Origin: an uncultured Opitutaceae bacterium
GTDB taxonomy: Bacteria > Verrucomicrobiota > Verrucomicrobiia > Opitutales > Opitutaceae
NCBI GenBank assembly: GCA_951813085.1
Contig: OX638348.1
Coordinates: 4,736,501 to 4,800,500, forward strand
DNA length: 64,000 bases
Reading direction: 5' to 3'
Part shown: positions 34,841 to 44,355 of the stretch, piece after piece
Position numbering within the stretch: the stretch's first letter is position 1
How the letters are laid out: the number at the start of each line of letters is the position of its first letter
Program-made: the position numbers and the translations under genes
The notes under the pieces: generated by a model
What the model saw: the letters and a program-made list of their open reading frames with translations, nothing else
Told to the model about the DNA's origin: nothing
The model's database searches: none

Positions 34841-35782
34841 CTTAAGGAACGCGAGACCGTTGTTGGGATTCATCGGAATCAGAAGCTGATTCTGAATGGA
34901 GTCGTAACCCATAGAGGCGGCGCTGGGAATCCCAGTGGCGATGATTTCCGCAGCTTCCCCGGGTCGGATGCGCGAGATGCTGCCAAATTTTACGCTGCTG
35001 ACGTATTTCGTCCCGTCCTTCATGATCACGAGGCCGTCGTTTCCACCTTCAACGGCCCGCTCGACGCGAACGATGTCTCCGGCAGGATTGTACGTTATGA
35101 CAGCGGCGCTCCCAACGTTGACGACGACGATATTGCCATCCATGTCCATCTCGACCCCATTAGGCAAGGTAATGGGTCCACCTTTCGCGAAAATGGATGA
35201 AGAACCGTCCGGATTGACTTTGAATACTTGCTCGGGTTCCCGGGTATTGGACACGTAGACGGTACCGTTTTTCGACACGCCGATCCCATTCAGAAATGTG
35301 GAACCCGGAACGTGGGTCGACTTGAGCGGTTTTCCAGTAGCCAGATCGAATGAGCGCACATGGTCGACGTCAGCCACGTAGAGGACGCCGTCTTCAATGA
35401 CGCTACCGAGCGGATTGTTCAGTATAACGCCTTCTTGGTTCGCGCTGATCCACTTGGCGGTGTGGACGCTGCCATCCGGATTGATCAGTGAAACGAAGCC
35501 GTCGTTCTTATTAGGATCGGTGCGATCGCCGGAGTTCATCGCCAGAATGAGGTTCCGCCTAGGGTCGAAGGTAGCGCTTTCGCAGAAATCGAAGCTCCCG
35601 AATACTTTCACATTGGCGGACATTTCCATCCGCTCTCCGGCCTCATTTGTCGTGCCGAGCGGCTTGCCTGCGTTGAACTCCTGAGCGTGGCTCGTGAGCG
35701 CCGCGGCGAAAACGAGGGTGGCGATTGCGGCGCGGACGTTGAATTTGCGTGAGAAAATGGGAGAAATTGAGGTATTGGTCAT
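34835..35782 (-). CDS. Exported SMP-30/NHL-type beta-propeller protein
   Basis: 315 residues from ATG 35782, with a signal peptide (AAIATLVFAAALTSHAQ). A longer frame reaches back to 36004 but runs through the palindromic repeat unit at 35928 and is rejected. The body is a six-bladed propeller of the gluconolactonase/NHL type: SATFDPRRNLILAMNSGD, GVLYVADVDHVRSFDLATGK, FLNGIGVSKNGTVYVSN, LPNGVEMDMDGNIVVVN, GNDGLVIMKDGTKYVSS. Such proteins are lactonases, streptogramin-lyase-like or non-enzymatic. No neighbour suggests a substrate. Confidence 0.83.
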   Translation of the reverse strand: MTNTSISPIFSRKFNVRAAIATLVFAAALTSHAQEFNAGKPLGTTNEAGERMEMSANVKVFGSFDFCESATFDPRRNLILAMNSGDRTDPNKNDGFVSLINPDGSVHTAKWISANQEGVILNNPLGSVIEDGVLYVADVDHVRSFDLATGKPLKSTHVPGSTFLNGIGVSKNGTVYVSNTREPEQVFKVNPDGSSSIFAKGGPITLPNGVEMDMDGNIVVVNVGSAAVITYNPAGDIVRVERAVEGGNDGLVIMKDGTKYVSSVKFGSISRIRPGEAAEIIATGIPSAASMGYDSIQNQLLIPMNPNNGLAFLKL

Positions 35783-35927
35783 AATAGCTCTAGAGACTAG
35801 GCGATTGTTAGCAGGAAGAAAAGCCTCAAGTTTGAAAGGATTTAGAGGTAAAAATCGGTGTGATCCGTTTGTAGTTAGATATTGAATATAAAATAGATAC
35901 GGTTCTGATTTCAAAACAGGAATTTTA

Positions 35928-35993
35928 TTAACAGGATACGTCCCGCTTTGACGGGACTGCATGATGTCTCGCTTCGCGATCCTGCATGATGAG
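35928..35993 (+). repeat. TTAACAGGAT/CATGATGAG palindromic unit, locus B left (forward)
   Basis: 66 bases with head TTAACAGGATACG, hairpin CGTCCCGC/CGGGACTG, CATGATG, hairpin CTCGCTTCGCGA, and CATGATGAG. The other unit of the pair follows after 48 bases. It lies in a 347-base gap between two minus-strand genes. Confidence 0.82.
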
Positions 35994-36041
35994 AAAGCCA
36001 GCAAATAGAGATTCGAGTGCGACCTATTGAAATTTCAAACT

Positions 36042-36109
36042 CTCATCATGTAGCTGCGCAGCAGCATCACGTGAGCGATCCCGCTAAGCGGGAGAGCGCA
36101 TCCTGTTAA
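36042..36109 (-). repeat. TTAACAGGAT/CATGATGAG palindromic unit, locus B right (reverse)
   Basis: 68 bases, read on the minus strand from TTAACAGGATGCG through hairpins CTCCCGCTTAGCGGGA and GCTGCTGCGCAGC to CATGATGAG. The middle copy of CATGATG is changed to CGTGATG. Tails of the two units face each other. The sulfatase stop is 20 bases further on. Confidence 0.8.
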
Positions 36110-36129
36110 TAACAAAAATCGGACGGCTG

Positions 36130-37593
36130 CTAGTTGACTGCCTGAGGCAGGTTCAGGTCATTGTCCCGAACGTCCCTGAGCTTCTCCGCTAGTTGCGCTT
36201 TGAATCGATCGACGGTTGAAGCGTATTCAGGATTCAATGCTAAATTCGTATACTGCCCTAGGTCCTTGTTAATGTCGAATAGCTCGATGCCGCCGGATGC
36301 GTCTTCATTGTACTGAATGTAGGCCCAATCGTCAGTGCGCAGGAGAAAGCCTTTGCGCATGGGAGCGACGCTGAAGACCGTGTCGCGAACCGTGTATTCA
36401 GGATCGTCGAACATTGGGGAAATGTCTTTTCCTTGAAGCCGATCCTGCCTGGGGAGTCCGCACAGGCTGGACAAAGTGGGGTAGAGGTCCAGCAGCTCGG
36501 TGAGAGAGTGGCATACGGCGGGCTCCTTACCCGGAACGCGAATGATAAGCGGAACTCCGGACGATTCATCCAGCAAGCTCACCTTGGCCCAGAAATCATG
36601 CTCTCCGAGATGATAGCCGTGGTCGCTGGTGAAGATCACGATGGTATTGTCTTCCTGGCCTGATCGTTCGAGCGCATCGAGCACCTTGCCCACTTGCCTA
36701 TCCAGAAACGCCACTGATGCATAGTATCCGCCAACGGCCTTCTTTTGGCGGCGTATGTCCATCTTCATGTTCTCGCTGGTCTTGTAATTGATTCCTGGGG
36801 TCGGAATGTCGTCCCAGTCGCCTTCCAGCTTGGGCGGCAATACCATGGAGTCGTAGGGCAAGTAGTCCTCGTAGTATTCCCGTGGAGCGACAAAGGGCAC
36901 ATGCGGGCGCACGAATCCGACTCCGATGAAAAAGGGCTCTTCCCTTTTCGTTTCGATCAGTTCAACCGCCTTGGCCGCTGTCTTGCCATCGGAGTGGACA
37001 GAGTCGTCGCCGTCCGCTTCTACCACGACGAAGGTGTTGCCTCCCATGACAGGCTTGGTTCCGTCCGGATTCCCCTCCAAGGTTTCGCCGGTTCCGGGGG
37101 CTTTCCATTCGGGCCCGGGACTGTTGAATCGCTCGGTCCAAGAAGCGGCGTCATCAGCGCCATGGCCCCCTTCCTCGATGCCGGTGGGTACGCCCATATG
37201 GAATATCTTGCTGACGCGGGCGGCGTAATAGCCGTTGTTCTTGAAGTGCTCCGACCACATGGCCCGGTCGCCGATCTGCGGACGTGGATTCTTGTACCCC
37301 AAGGAACCCGTGGCGTGTGGATAGTAGCCCGACATGAATGACGCGCGAGAGGGTCCGCAGTAGGTGCCTTGGCAATAGCCCCGCGTAAACAGCGTTCCCG
37401 TCTCGGCGAGTCGGTCGATGTTGGGCGTCTTGCAAACGGTGTTTCCGTAGCAGGACAAGGCAGTCGGCGTAAGGTCGTCGGATATGATGAAAAGGACGTT
37501 GTAGCGCTGGGCATTTTCTCCGCTCGATGCCGCAAACGCGACAAGGACGAGTACGGCGCAAAGAAGGGATCGAGCTTGGAAGAGAGGTTTCAT
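36130..37593 (-). CDS. Iduronate-2-sulfatase-like sulfatase
   Basis: 487 residues, signal peptide about 1-24 (LLCAVLVLVAFAASSG). Landmarks are NVLFIISDDLTPTALSCYG with the Asp pair, the active-site Cys79 in YCGPSRASFMSGYYPHATG, FFIGVGFVRPHVPFVAP, and TIVIFTSDHGYHLGEHDFW. The C-terminal part is complete (ELFDINKDLGQYTNLA). The pattern LxGSL after the active site and the overall length match bacterial relatives of iduronate-2-sulfatase. It is divergent from a sialidase-like gene, which suggests both act on the same sulfated glycan. It would work in the periplasm after formylglycine formation. Confidence 0.92.
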   Translation of the reverse strand: MKPLFQARSLLCAVLVLVAFAASSGENAQRYNVLFIISDDLTPTALSCYGNTVCKTPNIDRLAETGTLFTRGYCQGTYCGPSRASFMSGYYPHATGSLGYKNPRPQIGDRAMWSEHFKNNGYYAARVSKIFHMGVPTGIEEGGHGADDAASWTERFNSPGPEWKAPGTGETLEGNPDGTKPVMGGNTFVVVEADGDDSVHSDGKTAAKAVELIETKREEPFFIGVGFVRPHVPFVAPREYYEDYLPYDSMVLPPKLEGDWDDIPTPGINYKTSENMKMDIRRQKKAVGGYYASVAFLDRQVGKVLDALERSGQEDNTIVIFTSDHGYHLGEHDFWAKVSLLDESSGVPLIIRVPGKEPAVCHSLTELLDLYPTLSSLCGLPRQDRLQGKDISPMFDDPEYTVRDTVFSVAPMRKGFLLRTDDWAYIQYNEDASGGIELFDINKDLGQYTNLALNPEYASTVDRFKAQLAEKLRDVRDNDLNLPQAVN

Positions 37594-37735
37594 GAAGCGG
37601 TCTTTCGGTCCAGAGAATCGTTCGAGGTCGCGAATGCGAGAACAAACGGCATTCGGAAACTCGGACCGCTGCAGGGCAGCAAGTTCTCAGTTGCGATGCG
37701 CCGGAATTTCTTGTAATCCGATTGCTTGTTCTGAA

Positions 37736-38912
37736 ATGACAAAAGCCCGAATACCCCTGCTTACTTTGCTATGCCTTCCGACACTACTTGCGGGACCCTT
37801 GTCCCTGGAATACGAAGGAGATATCACTGAGCTTCGCGAGCTCCGGCAGGTGGATGCCCATCCGGACTCCTGGAGAGTCTGGCAACCCTTTATCACCCAG
37901 TGGAGGAACCGGCATTTGATCGTCGCCTTCGGCGCCATGGCCAATGGGAAAAAAGGACATGGGGGATATCTTTGCCATGGTGTCTCGCAATGACGGCGAT
38001 ACGTGGGACGAGCCCGTGGCGATTTTCGATCATGACGTTTGGCAAGGCGACATCCAGTTCGCCTACGCGAATCCCGTTCTTTTCAAGCCGGAGGATCAAG
38101 AGGTGGTTTGGTGCTTCGCTATGCGTTGCTCGATCAAGCAGGAAAACAGCGAGGAGTCGAAGCTGGTAGCCGCGTTCTCGGCGGATGGCGGCCGATCTTG
38201 GACGCCGGTCGAATTAGCGATGCATTACACCGGCCCCTTGATCACGAATGCGGGGGTGGTCGAGACGACTATAGATGGGAAAAAGCGCTACCTACTGCCT
38301 GCCCACCGGAATACTTTGGGCTCCGATCCACGCGGCAGCCGCGATCGCTTCGTTCTGAGCAGCAGCAGCCTTTTGGAGTGGGAGTTGGAAGCCTACATCC
38401 CTCTACCAGAGATGACTCGAGTCTTTCTACACGAAGGAAACATCGCTCATTGGGACGATTCCAATGTATTGAAAATCGTGATGCGCACCGCTCACTATGA
38501 CGATACGAGCAAGACGACCGATCCGCCGCGAGCGTACTCCAGCATCAGTCGCGATGGGGGACAGGCCTGGAGCGTCGCCAAGCCCGAGCCCGAGCTGCAC
38601 AATGCCAAGTCGAAAGGCTATTTCGGTTCCACAACTGACGGTCACATATACGTGTACAGCGATGGTCCTGCCCAGCGGGACTACAGCTGGCCGGGATTCC
38701 CCAATGGCGGGCGCACATCCCTGCGCTATAAGACCAAGTCGACGAAGGGAGAATGGAGCGCTCAGAAAACTTTCTTTCACGCGGGCGTAAAGAATTCCTA
38801 CCCGACCCTCGTGGAGGTGGCTCCAGGCGACTTTCGGGCGGTCTGGGACAGCGGTACGGAAACCCTTCCACGTACCCGGATCCTATTCGGCAAGCTGTCG
38901 TTGAATAAGTAG
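37736..38912 (+). pseudogene. Sialidase-family (BNR/Asp-box) protein with a one-base insertion
   Basis: A signal peptide (ARIPLLTLLCLPTLLAGP) and the first ~70 residues are in one frame, ending …RNRHLIVAFGAMANGKK; the rest continues in the next frame as DMGDIFAMVSRNDGDTWDEP. The switch falls in a run of six A at 37949-37954, where five would keep the frame. Asp-boxes are SRNDGDTWDEP, SADGGRSWTPV and SRDGGQAWSV. Overall ~392 residues, a six-bladed propeller as in exo-sialidases and other BNR glycosidases. Arg residues able to bind a carboxylate are present, but no enzyme class can be named. The stop is seven bases before the FG-GAP gene, so both share an operon. Confidence 0.82.
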
Positions 38913-38918
38913 ATCCGT

Positions 38919-40349
38919 ATGAACGCTCGAACCAGCCTCTGCATTATCGGGTCGATCCTGACTGGATCAGCCTTTTCGCTCGATACAATCGCGGATGACA
39001 GGGAGATCTCCCTTTATAGCAAAGTCGATATTCCGGCTGTCTTCCGGCAAACCAACGAGAAGGGCGTTTTCGGAGGGGATATCCGCATCGGCGATCTCAG
39101 TGGCAATGGCGTATGCGACTTCATTGTCTACCGGAGCGCTCAGGGAGGGGATATTCGCCAGCATGACGGAGGCATCAAGCCGTGCTATATTGCCGCCTTC
39201 GATATCGAGGGAAAAGCCCTTTGGGAGCAGGGGGAGGGAGGCGATCAGCCGGTACGCCCAGGACCCGTTTGCGTGTATGATTTCGATGGAGACGGGATCG
39301 CGGAGATCGCGAACCTCTGGCATCGGCCAGAATTGAAGGCCGATGCTTCGACGAACTGGCTCACGCTCTCTGACATGGTTCTGCAAATACGATCGGGAAA
39401 AACCGGGCGCGTACTGCGCGAGCGACACATCCCGGAGATCGCGTCTATCCGTATCGATAATCCAAAATCGTATACGTGGCCGCACCAGCGCATATTGATC
39501 GCTAACTTTCGCGGATTGGAGCGTCCCCGCGACCTATTGCTCAAGGCGGGCGATACCTTGGTTGCGGTCACGGATCAGTTGAACGTTCTCTGGACCTATC
39601 GTATTCGCCTCGATGATGAAAGCCGCTTTCCGCCCAAATTTCCGGCTGTAGGCGATTTGGATGGGAATGGTCGTGACGAGGTTCACGGGGGCTACTTCTT
39701 GCTTTCTCCAGAGGGCCGCCCGCACTGGAAGCTCGAGCGCTCAACTTACATGGACTCCGTTGCGATGCATCCCTGGGATTCGGGAAAGATGCGGGCGATT
39801 GGATCGGGCACGCCTCAGGTGATGGGGATCGACCCGGAGCCGATTCTGGGCTTGGAGGAATCGTTCATTCCGCATGGGCAAGAGTTGCGGGTCGCGGACT
39901 ATATCGCCTCCAGTCCGGGGCCGGAGATGGCGATTCGCAGTCACGGGCACGAAACCCGCGTGAAAGTCGTGTCGCTAAAAGGAGAGATATTGCAAGACTT
40001 CGACCTGAACGAAGCCCCTAACAATACTGGAATGGAGAGCGTGTACTTCGAAGGTCCTGATAGCCCGGCCTTGCTGTTCAATGGAGGCCTGATGTGGGAT
40101 CTCAACGATCGGTCTTCTTTCCCGCTTCCCGGATTGCCGCCTGCCAACGGGAAATCGGTCCATCGCATGGGATTCTATCACGCCATTCCTGTGGATATTT
40201 CAGGCGATGGCAACGAAGATCTTGTCGTATACGATCCCACAGCCACAAGTGTATACGTGTATTCAATACAAGAAAGCAGCGCGGTTCCTGCAAGTAGCAA
40301 GCGTTTTGGCGCGGGACCGCGCCAATATAATCCGAGACTAATGGATTGA
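38919..40349 (+). CDS. Exported FG-GAP/VCBS-type beta-propeller protein
   Basis: 476 residues, signal peptide about 1-26 (CIIGSILTGSAFSLDTIA). Calcium-binding FG-GAP-like repeats appear as IRIGDLSGNGVCDFIVYR, CVYDFDGDGIAEIANLW, AVGDLDGNGRDEVHGGYF and PVDISGDGNEDLVVYD. A glutamate/aspartate-rich propeller with these loops is found in rhamnogalacturonan lyases of family PL11 and in related uncharacterised proteins. The closing motif QYNPRLMD is recognisable in such sets. A lyase role would supply the unsaturated oligosaccharides needed by the GH88/105 enzyme, but this is a guess; no catalytic residue can be pointed to. It follows the sialidase-like gene directly. Confidence 0.75.
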   Translation: MNARTSLCIIGSILTGSAFSLDTIADDREISLYSKVDIPAVFRQTNEKGVFGGDIRIGDLSGNGVCDFIVYRSAQGGDIRQHDGGIKPCYIAAFDIEGKALWEQGEGGDQPVRPGPVCVYDFDGDGIAEIANLWHRPELKADASTNWLTLSDMVLQIRSGKTGRVLRERHIPEIASIRIDNPKSYTWPHQRILIANFRGLERPRDLLLKAGDTLVAVTDQLNVLWTYRIRLDDESRFPPKFPAVGDLDGNGRDEVHGGYFLLSPEGRPHWKLERSTYMDSVAMHPWDSGKMRAIGSGTPQVMGIDPEPILGLEESFIPHGQELRVADYIASSPGPEMAIRSHGHETRVKVVSLKGEILQDFDLNEAPNNTGMESVYFEGPDSPALLFNGGLMWDLNDRSSFPLPGLPPANGKSVHRMGFYHAIPVDISGDGNEDLVVYDPTATSVYVYSIQESSAVPASSKRFGAGPRQYNPRLMD

Positions 40350-40454
40350 AAGAGGAATAGGCGTTCTTGACGCGGCCCCTACTTTGTTTGATAAATTCGA
40401 AACTGCCTCGCATTGTAATCGCCTAGGAGACGATCCAGCTATTCGAGCGATCCT

Positions 40455-42606
40455 ATGAATTCGATATCAAAGACCAGAATTTGGATTTTTCGATTGCTGC
40501 TTGTCGTTGGCGCACCGCTGTTGTTTCTAGCCTTGCTGGAAGTGGGTTTGCGACTTGTGGGCTATGGCAATCCCACATCTTTTTTCATTTCTCAGGAAAA
40601 CGGTACCCTCGGAACCAATACAAAATTTGCCTGGCGCTTCTTCGATCCACGCATCGCTCGCATTCCGGAACCGATATCGATCGCGCCACGAAAACCCGAA
40701 AATACGAAGCGCATATTCGTTCTCGGAGGTTCTGCGGCTCAAGGCGTACCACACGCTGCCTACAGTTTTTCGCGCATTCTGGATACAATACTCGAAGAGC
40801 GCTACCCCGATCAAGCGTTCGAAGTGTACAATGTCGCCATGACGGCGATCAACTCGCACGTGGTTCTGCCTATCGCTCGAGAATGCGCCGCTCTCGATCT
40901 GGACTTGTTTATTGTATACATGGGAAACAATGAGGTGGTCGGCCCCTATGGGCCGGGATCGGTGATCACTGCCTTCCAGCCCAATCTCGCCATCATACGC
41001 GCCAGCGTTTGGATCAAGTCGACGCGTTTGGGTCAGCTGTTGGGCGCTGTTCTCGGGGGAGTGGGAAGCGTTCCGGAAGGCCCCGGTCAATGGACAGGCA
41101 TGGACCTTTTCGTAGACAAGGTGGTTTCTTCGAAGGATCCACGACTCGAAAGCGTCTATTCCCATTTTCAGTCCAACCTTGAGGATATTGTCGATGTGGG
41201 ACGAGGGGCGGGAGCGACTGTACTCGTCAGCACGGTCGCCTCCGTTTTCATCGCTGCACGCGCCGGAGCTCTCCGAATCGGATCAGCAGAAAGTAAAAAG
41301 CGAATACGAACGCGTGACAGAATGGATGGAGCAGGGCAGGCATGAAGAAGCATTGGCCTTGATCCAGCAGCTCGAATCTATCGATCCTCAATATGCTGCC
41401 CTTGCCTATGCCAAAGCCCGCTGCTACGAACACCTCGGTGAGCGTAACAAAGCGCGTCTAGCCTATAGCGATGCCCGTGATTTGGATGCCTTGCGCTTTC
41501 GGGCGGATACCGTATTAAACAATCGTATACGAGAAACGGTTCGTTCGTTCCAGGATGAGGGTGTCGTTTTGTTCGATGCGGAGCGTGCCTTTGGCGGAAG
41601 CGAAGCGTCTGCAGAAACAATCGCGGGATATGATTCCTTTTTCGAGCATGTGCACTTCACCTTCGAGGGCAGTTTTCAATTGGCGGAAGGATTGCTCGAA
41701 AAATTGCCGATAGCGCTCCCGGGACTTGGAGCCGTTGAAGCGGAGCGGTCCTTTTCCCTTGACGATGCCGCGGCAGCGTTGGGATGGAATGACTGGGGAA
41801 GAATCCAGCAGCTGGACGGGATACTGCCGCTCATCGACCGACCGCCATTCACGTATCAGCTGGGGCATGACGAGTGGATCGCGACGCTAACGCATGAGCT
41901 CAATCAATTCTACGCAGCCGTCGGAAGGGACAATGGAGCGGGAGCGTTGCAAAATTTTCAGGCTGCCTTGGAGCGCCGACCTGAGGATCCCTATTTACAC
42001 CAATTGCTGGGGGAGATGTTTTTCGCTCTAAATCGTTTTGATGAGGCGCAAGCGCGCATTGAGACGTGCCTAGACATTCATCCGAGCAGTCACGATGCCT
42101 ACATGCAGTTGGCCTATATCTACTTCAGGTTCGGCAGAGTAGAGGAGTCGATTCCTTACTTTCGACAAGCGATCGCGCTCAGTCCCTACTATCTGCAGAC
42201 GCAAGTGGATCTTGCCTCCGCCTTGGCTCATTTAGAGCGATACGATGAAGCGGAAGCGATCTGCAAGCAGACCGTCGAACGCCAGCCTGAGGACGCCGCT
42301 TTGCAATTCGGTTATGGATACGTGCTGCTTCAAGCGGGCAAGTGGAATCAGGCTGAGGAGCGATTGCTTAAAGCGTTTTCCCTAGAGCCAGACGCCTTCC
42401 CTTTGCGACAGATCGTGGATCCCCAGCTGCGAGCGGAGGGCAAGCAAGATCTGAGCCGCGCCTTCGACGACTTCTTCATCGCGAGCCAATCGGATCGCAG
42501 CGAGGCGTATGGGCGATTGATCGACTATTATTTCGAGATTAAGGATACGCCATCCGTAAAGTATTACCAAGGGCTACGCAGCGTTTTGAGCAATCCCGAG
42601 GAATAG
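40455..42606 (+). pseudogene. SGNH-domain plus TPR protein with an internal deletion and frameshift
   Basis: The first frame gives one transmembrane helix (about residues 11-35, FRLLLVVGAPLLFLALLEVGL), an SGNH domain start (IFVLGGSAAQGVP, YNVAMTAINSHV, DLFIVYMGNNEVVGPY) and ends GATVLVSTVA. The next frame resumes at PPFSSLHAPELSESDQQK and continues through several TPR-like helices (ALAYAKARCYEHLG, YLHQLLGEMFFALNRFDEA, AYMQLAYIYFRFGRVEESI). Homologous proteins carry about six more residues (often N-L-x-D-C-like) between the two parts. A 17-base deletion near 41234-41239 would explain both the loss and the shift. Intact relatives, about 715 residues, are common in this phylum; their substrate is unknown. 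Confidence 0.8.
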
Positions 42607-42635
42607 TCCTAGCGATGCGTAAGGCGTTATAACGA

Positions 42636-43955
42636 TTACTCTACCGCCTCTAGTTCCCTTAGGAGTCGACTCACGACTTCCGGATGGGCGGCGGCGATGT
42701 TTTTCTGCTCGCCAATGTCCTTGTCCAAATTGAACAGGAGCGGTGGGTCATGACGCGTGCTGGGAGTCCGTTGCCGCGTATGCGGGTCGGTTGGAAGCCG
42801 GGTGCTGCGGTGCAGCTTGAAATCGCCCGAACGATAGACGTCCGGGTTGTAGAACCAGGTCGTTCGAGGACTGGGCTTTCCGCGCAGTAGCGTTGGAGTC
42901 AGATCGGTCGAGATCCAGCCGGGCTTATCTTCGGGAACCGTTTCGGCTCCAGTGAGCGTGGCGAAGGTGGCGTAGAGATCGAGATTCACCCCAATGCCGT
43001 CGACTTCTCCGGGCTCGATCATTCCGGGCCAGTGAAAGATTCCCGGTACGCGATAGCCCCCTTCCCAAGAGGTCCCTTTCTCGCCGCGTAGTGGTTTCGC
43101 TGTTCCGGCATGACGCGGACCAAAGACGGTCCAGGGCCCGTTGTCGCTGCTGAAGATGATGAGCGTGTTGTTTTCGATACCCGCGGCTTCGACGGCTTTC
43201 CTGACTTCGCCAACGGACCAGTCGATTTCTTCGACGACGTCGCCGAAGGCGCCGCCCTCGCTCTTTCCCTTAAAGTCTTCCGAGGCAAAGATCGGAACGT
43301 GCGGCATGTTGTGGGCGAGGTAGAGAAAGAACGTTTCCTCTTTCTTATCCTCTATCCATTGAACTGCTTCCTCTGTGTACCGTTGGGTGAAGAGCGATTG
43401 GTCAGCGGGGTGCTCGACGACTTCGCGTCCGCGGATTAGAGGAGTCTTCCAGGTGTCGCTCGTTGCCTTGTCGAAGGCTTCGAGGGTTTGCTTGGGAGGT
43501 CCGGGAGCGTCGTTGGAGCCGGGAGTTCCAAAGTGGTAGTCGAAGCCGCATTCGAGCGGGTGCATAGGAGTCTGGGTAAAGTCTTCCGGGTAGCCGGCCA
43601 AGTGCCACTTGCCGAGAATCGCGGTTGCGTATCCTTGCCGCTTCAGCATAGCGGGGAGGAGAAGGGAGCGATCGTTCCTGAGCGGCTCCTTTTTCAGTAG
43701 GGCTGAGTGACGCCCACTCATGAGTCCCGTGCGACTCGTGACGCAAGCGGGCCCAGACGCGTAAAAACTGGTCCATCTTTGACCCTCGGTGGCGAGTCGG
43801 TCGATATTGGGCGTCTTGATGGTTTCGTTCCCGTAGCACGACAGGTCGCCGTAGCCTAGATCGTCGACAAATATGAGAATTATATTCGGCTTTTCAGCGG
43901 CATCGAGGAATGGAGAAAAGAGGAAGAGAAGTAGGGGAATTGGGCGGAGATTCAT
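42636..43955 (-). CDS. Sulfatase with a non-standard C-V-T-S-R active-site motif
   Basis: 439 residues from ATG 43955 (an upstream ATG 39 bases away is not preferred because the signal peptide starts here, PIPLLLFLFSPFLDAA). NIILIFVDDLGYGDLSCYGN provides the metal Asp pair. Cys71 lies in PACVTSRTGLMSG, with Thr instead of Pro at the third position. Downstream landmarks are AILGKWHLAG, APHVPIFASEDF-like (MPHVPIFASEDF), TLIIFSSDNGPW and LLFNLDKDIGEQKNIAA. The short C-terminus matches arylsulfatase A-like enzymes of marine bacteria. Whether the altered motif still receives formylglycine is open. No operon partner is close. Confidence 0.87.
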   Translation of the reverse strand: MNLRPIPLLLFLFSPFLDAAEKPNIILIFVDDLGYGDLSCYGNETIKTPNIDRLATEGQRWTSFYASGPACVTSRTGLMSGRHSALLKKEPLRNDRSLLLPAMLKRQGYATAILGKWHLAGYPEDFTQTPMHPLECGFDYHFGTPGSNDAPGPPKQTLEAFDKATSDTWKTPLIRGREVVEHPADQSLFTQRYTEEAVQWIEDKKEETFFLYLAHNMPHVPIFASEDFKGKSEGGAFGDVVEEIDWSVGEVRKAVEAAGIENNTLIIFSSDNGPWTVFGPRHAGTAKPLRGEKGTSWEGGYRVPGIFHWPGMIEPGEVDGIGVNLDLYATFATLTGAETVPEDKPGWISTDLTPTLLRGKPSPRTTWFYNPDVYRSGDFKLHRSTRLPTDPHTRQRTPSTRHDPPLLFNLDKDIGEQKNIAAAHPEVVSRLLRELEAVE

Positions 43956-44005
43956 ATTAGAGGAAGCTATACCGCATTGTATCTTGGCTGGCAAGACGCG
44001 GTGTT

Positions 44006-44035
44006 GGAGGCGAGCGCTGATCGCCCGCTACCTCC
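44006..44035 (-). repeat. Second hairpin repeat family, copy 2
   Basis: On the minus strand it reads GGAGGTAGCGGGCGATC and closes with GCTCGCCTCC, a hairpin with a four-base loop. It resembles the 24681 and 58960 copies (GGTAGCGG head). It lies in the 400-base gap 43956-44355; besides it an 80-residue minus-strand frame (43957-44199) is open but looks non-coding, and nothing else was recognised there. Confidence 0.5.
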
Positions 44036-44355
44036 AAAAAGCCGGTTCGTTCTTTCGAAGGATGGATCGTAAGCATATGGTAGTCGCAATCGTGCAGCGA
44101 GATTGATTCTACGGTATTGAAATACCTGTATCCCTCTTTAGAAACCTTTCTAGCAAAAGTAAAAGCGGTGGTCGCAAAGAATCTGGACGTGGGCTTCATT
44201 TGTTGAATCGAATGAGAATCGTTTATATCTCTGAATACAATTAACCTCGAAATTGTCTATTCTCGTATATACAAAATAGTTTCATTGCAGAACGAAAGAT
44301 CCACGAATCAATAATAGTCGGAAGATGCTTATCGATTTCACGAAATCATATATCA

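Noticed and set aside
35783-36004. Upstream extension of the NHL-type gene
   Set aside because: It translates a palindromic repeat unit; the signal peptide starts at 35782.
37949-37954. Programmed -1 frameshift (slippery A-run) in the sialidase gene
   Set aside because: A -1 shift leads to the wrong frame; the continuation is in the +1 frame.
43957-44199. 80-codon minus-strand frame upstream of the sulfatase at 42636
   Set aside because: It includes the translated hairpin repeat and has no recognisable domain.
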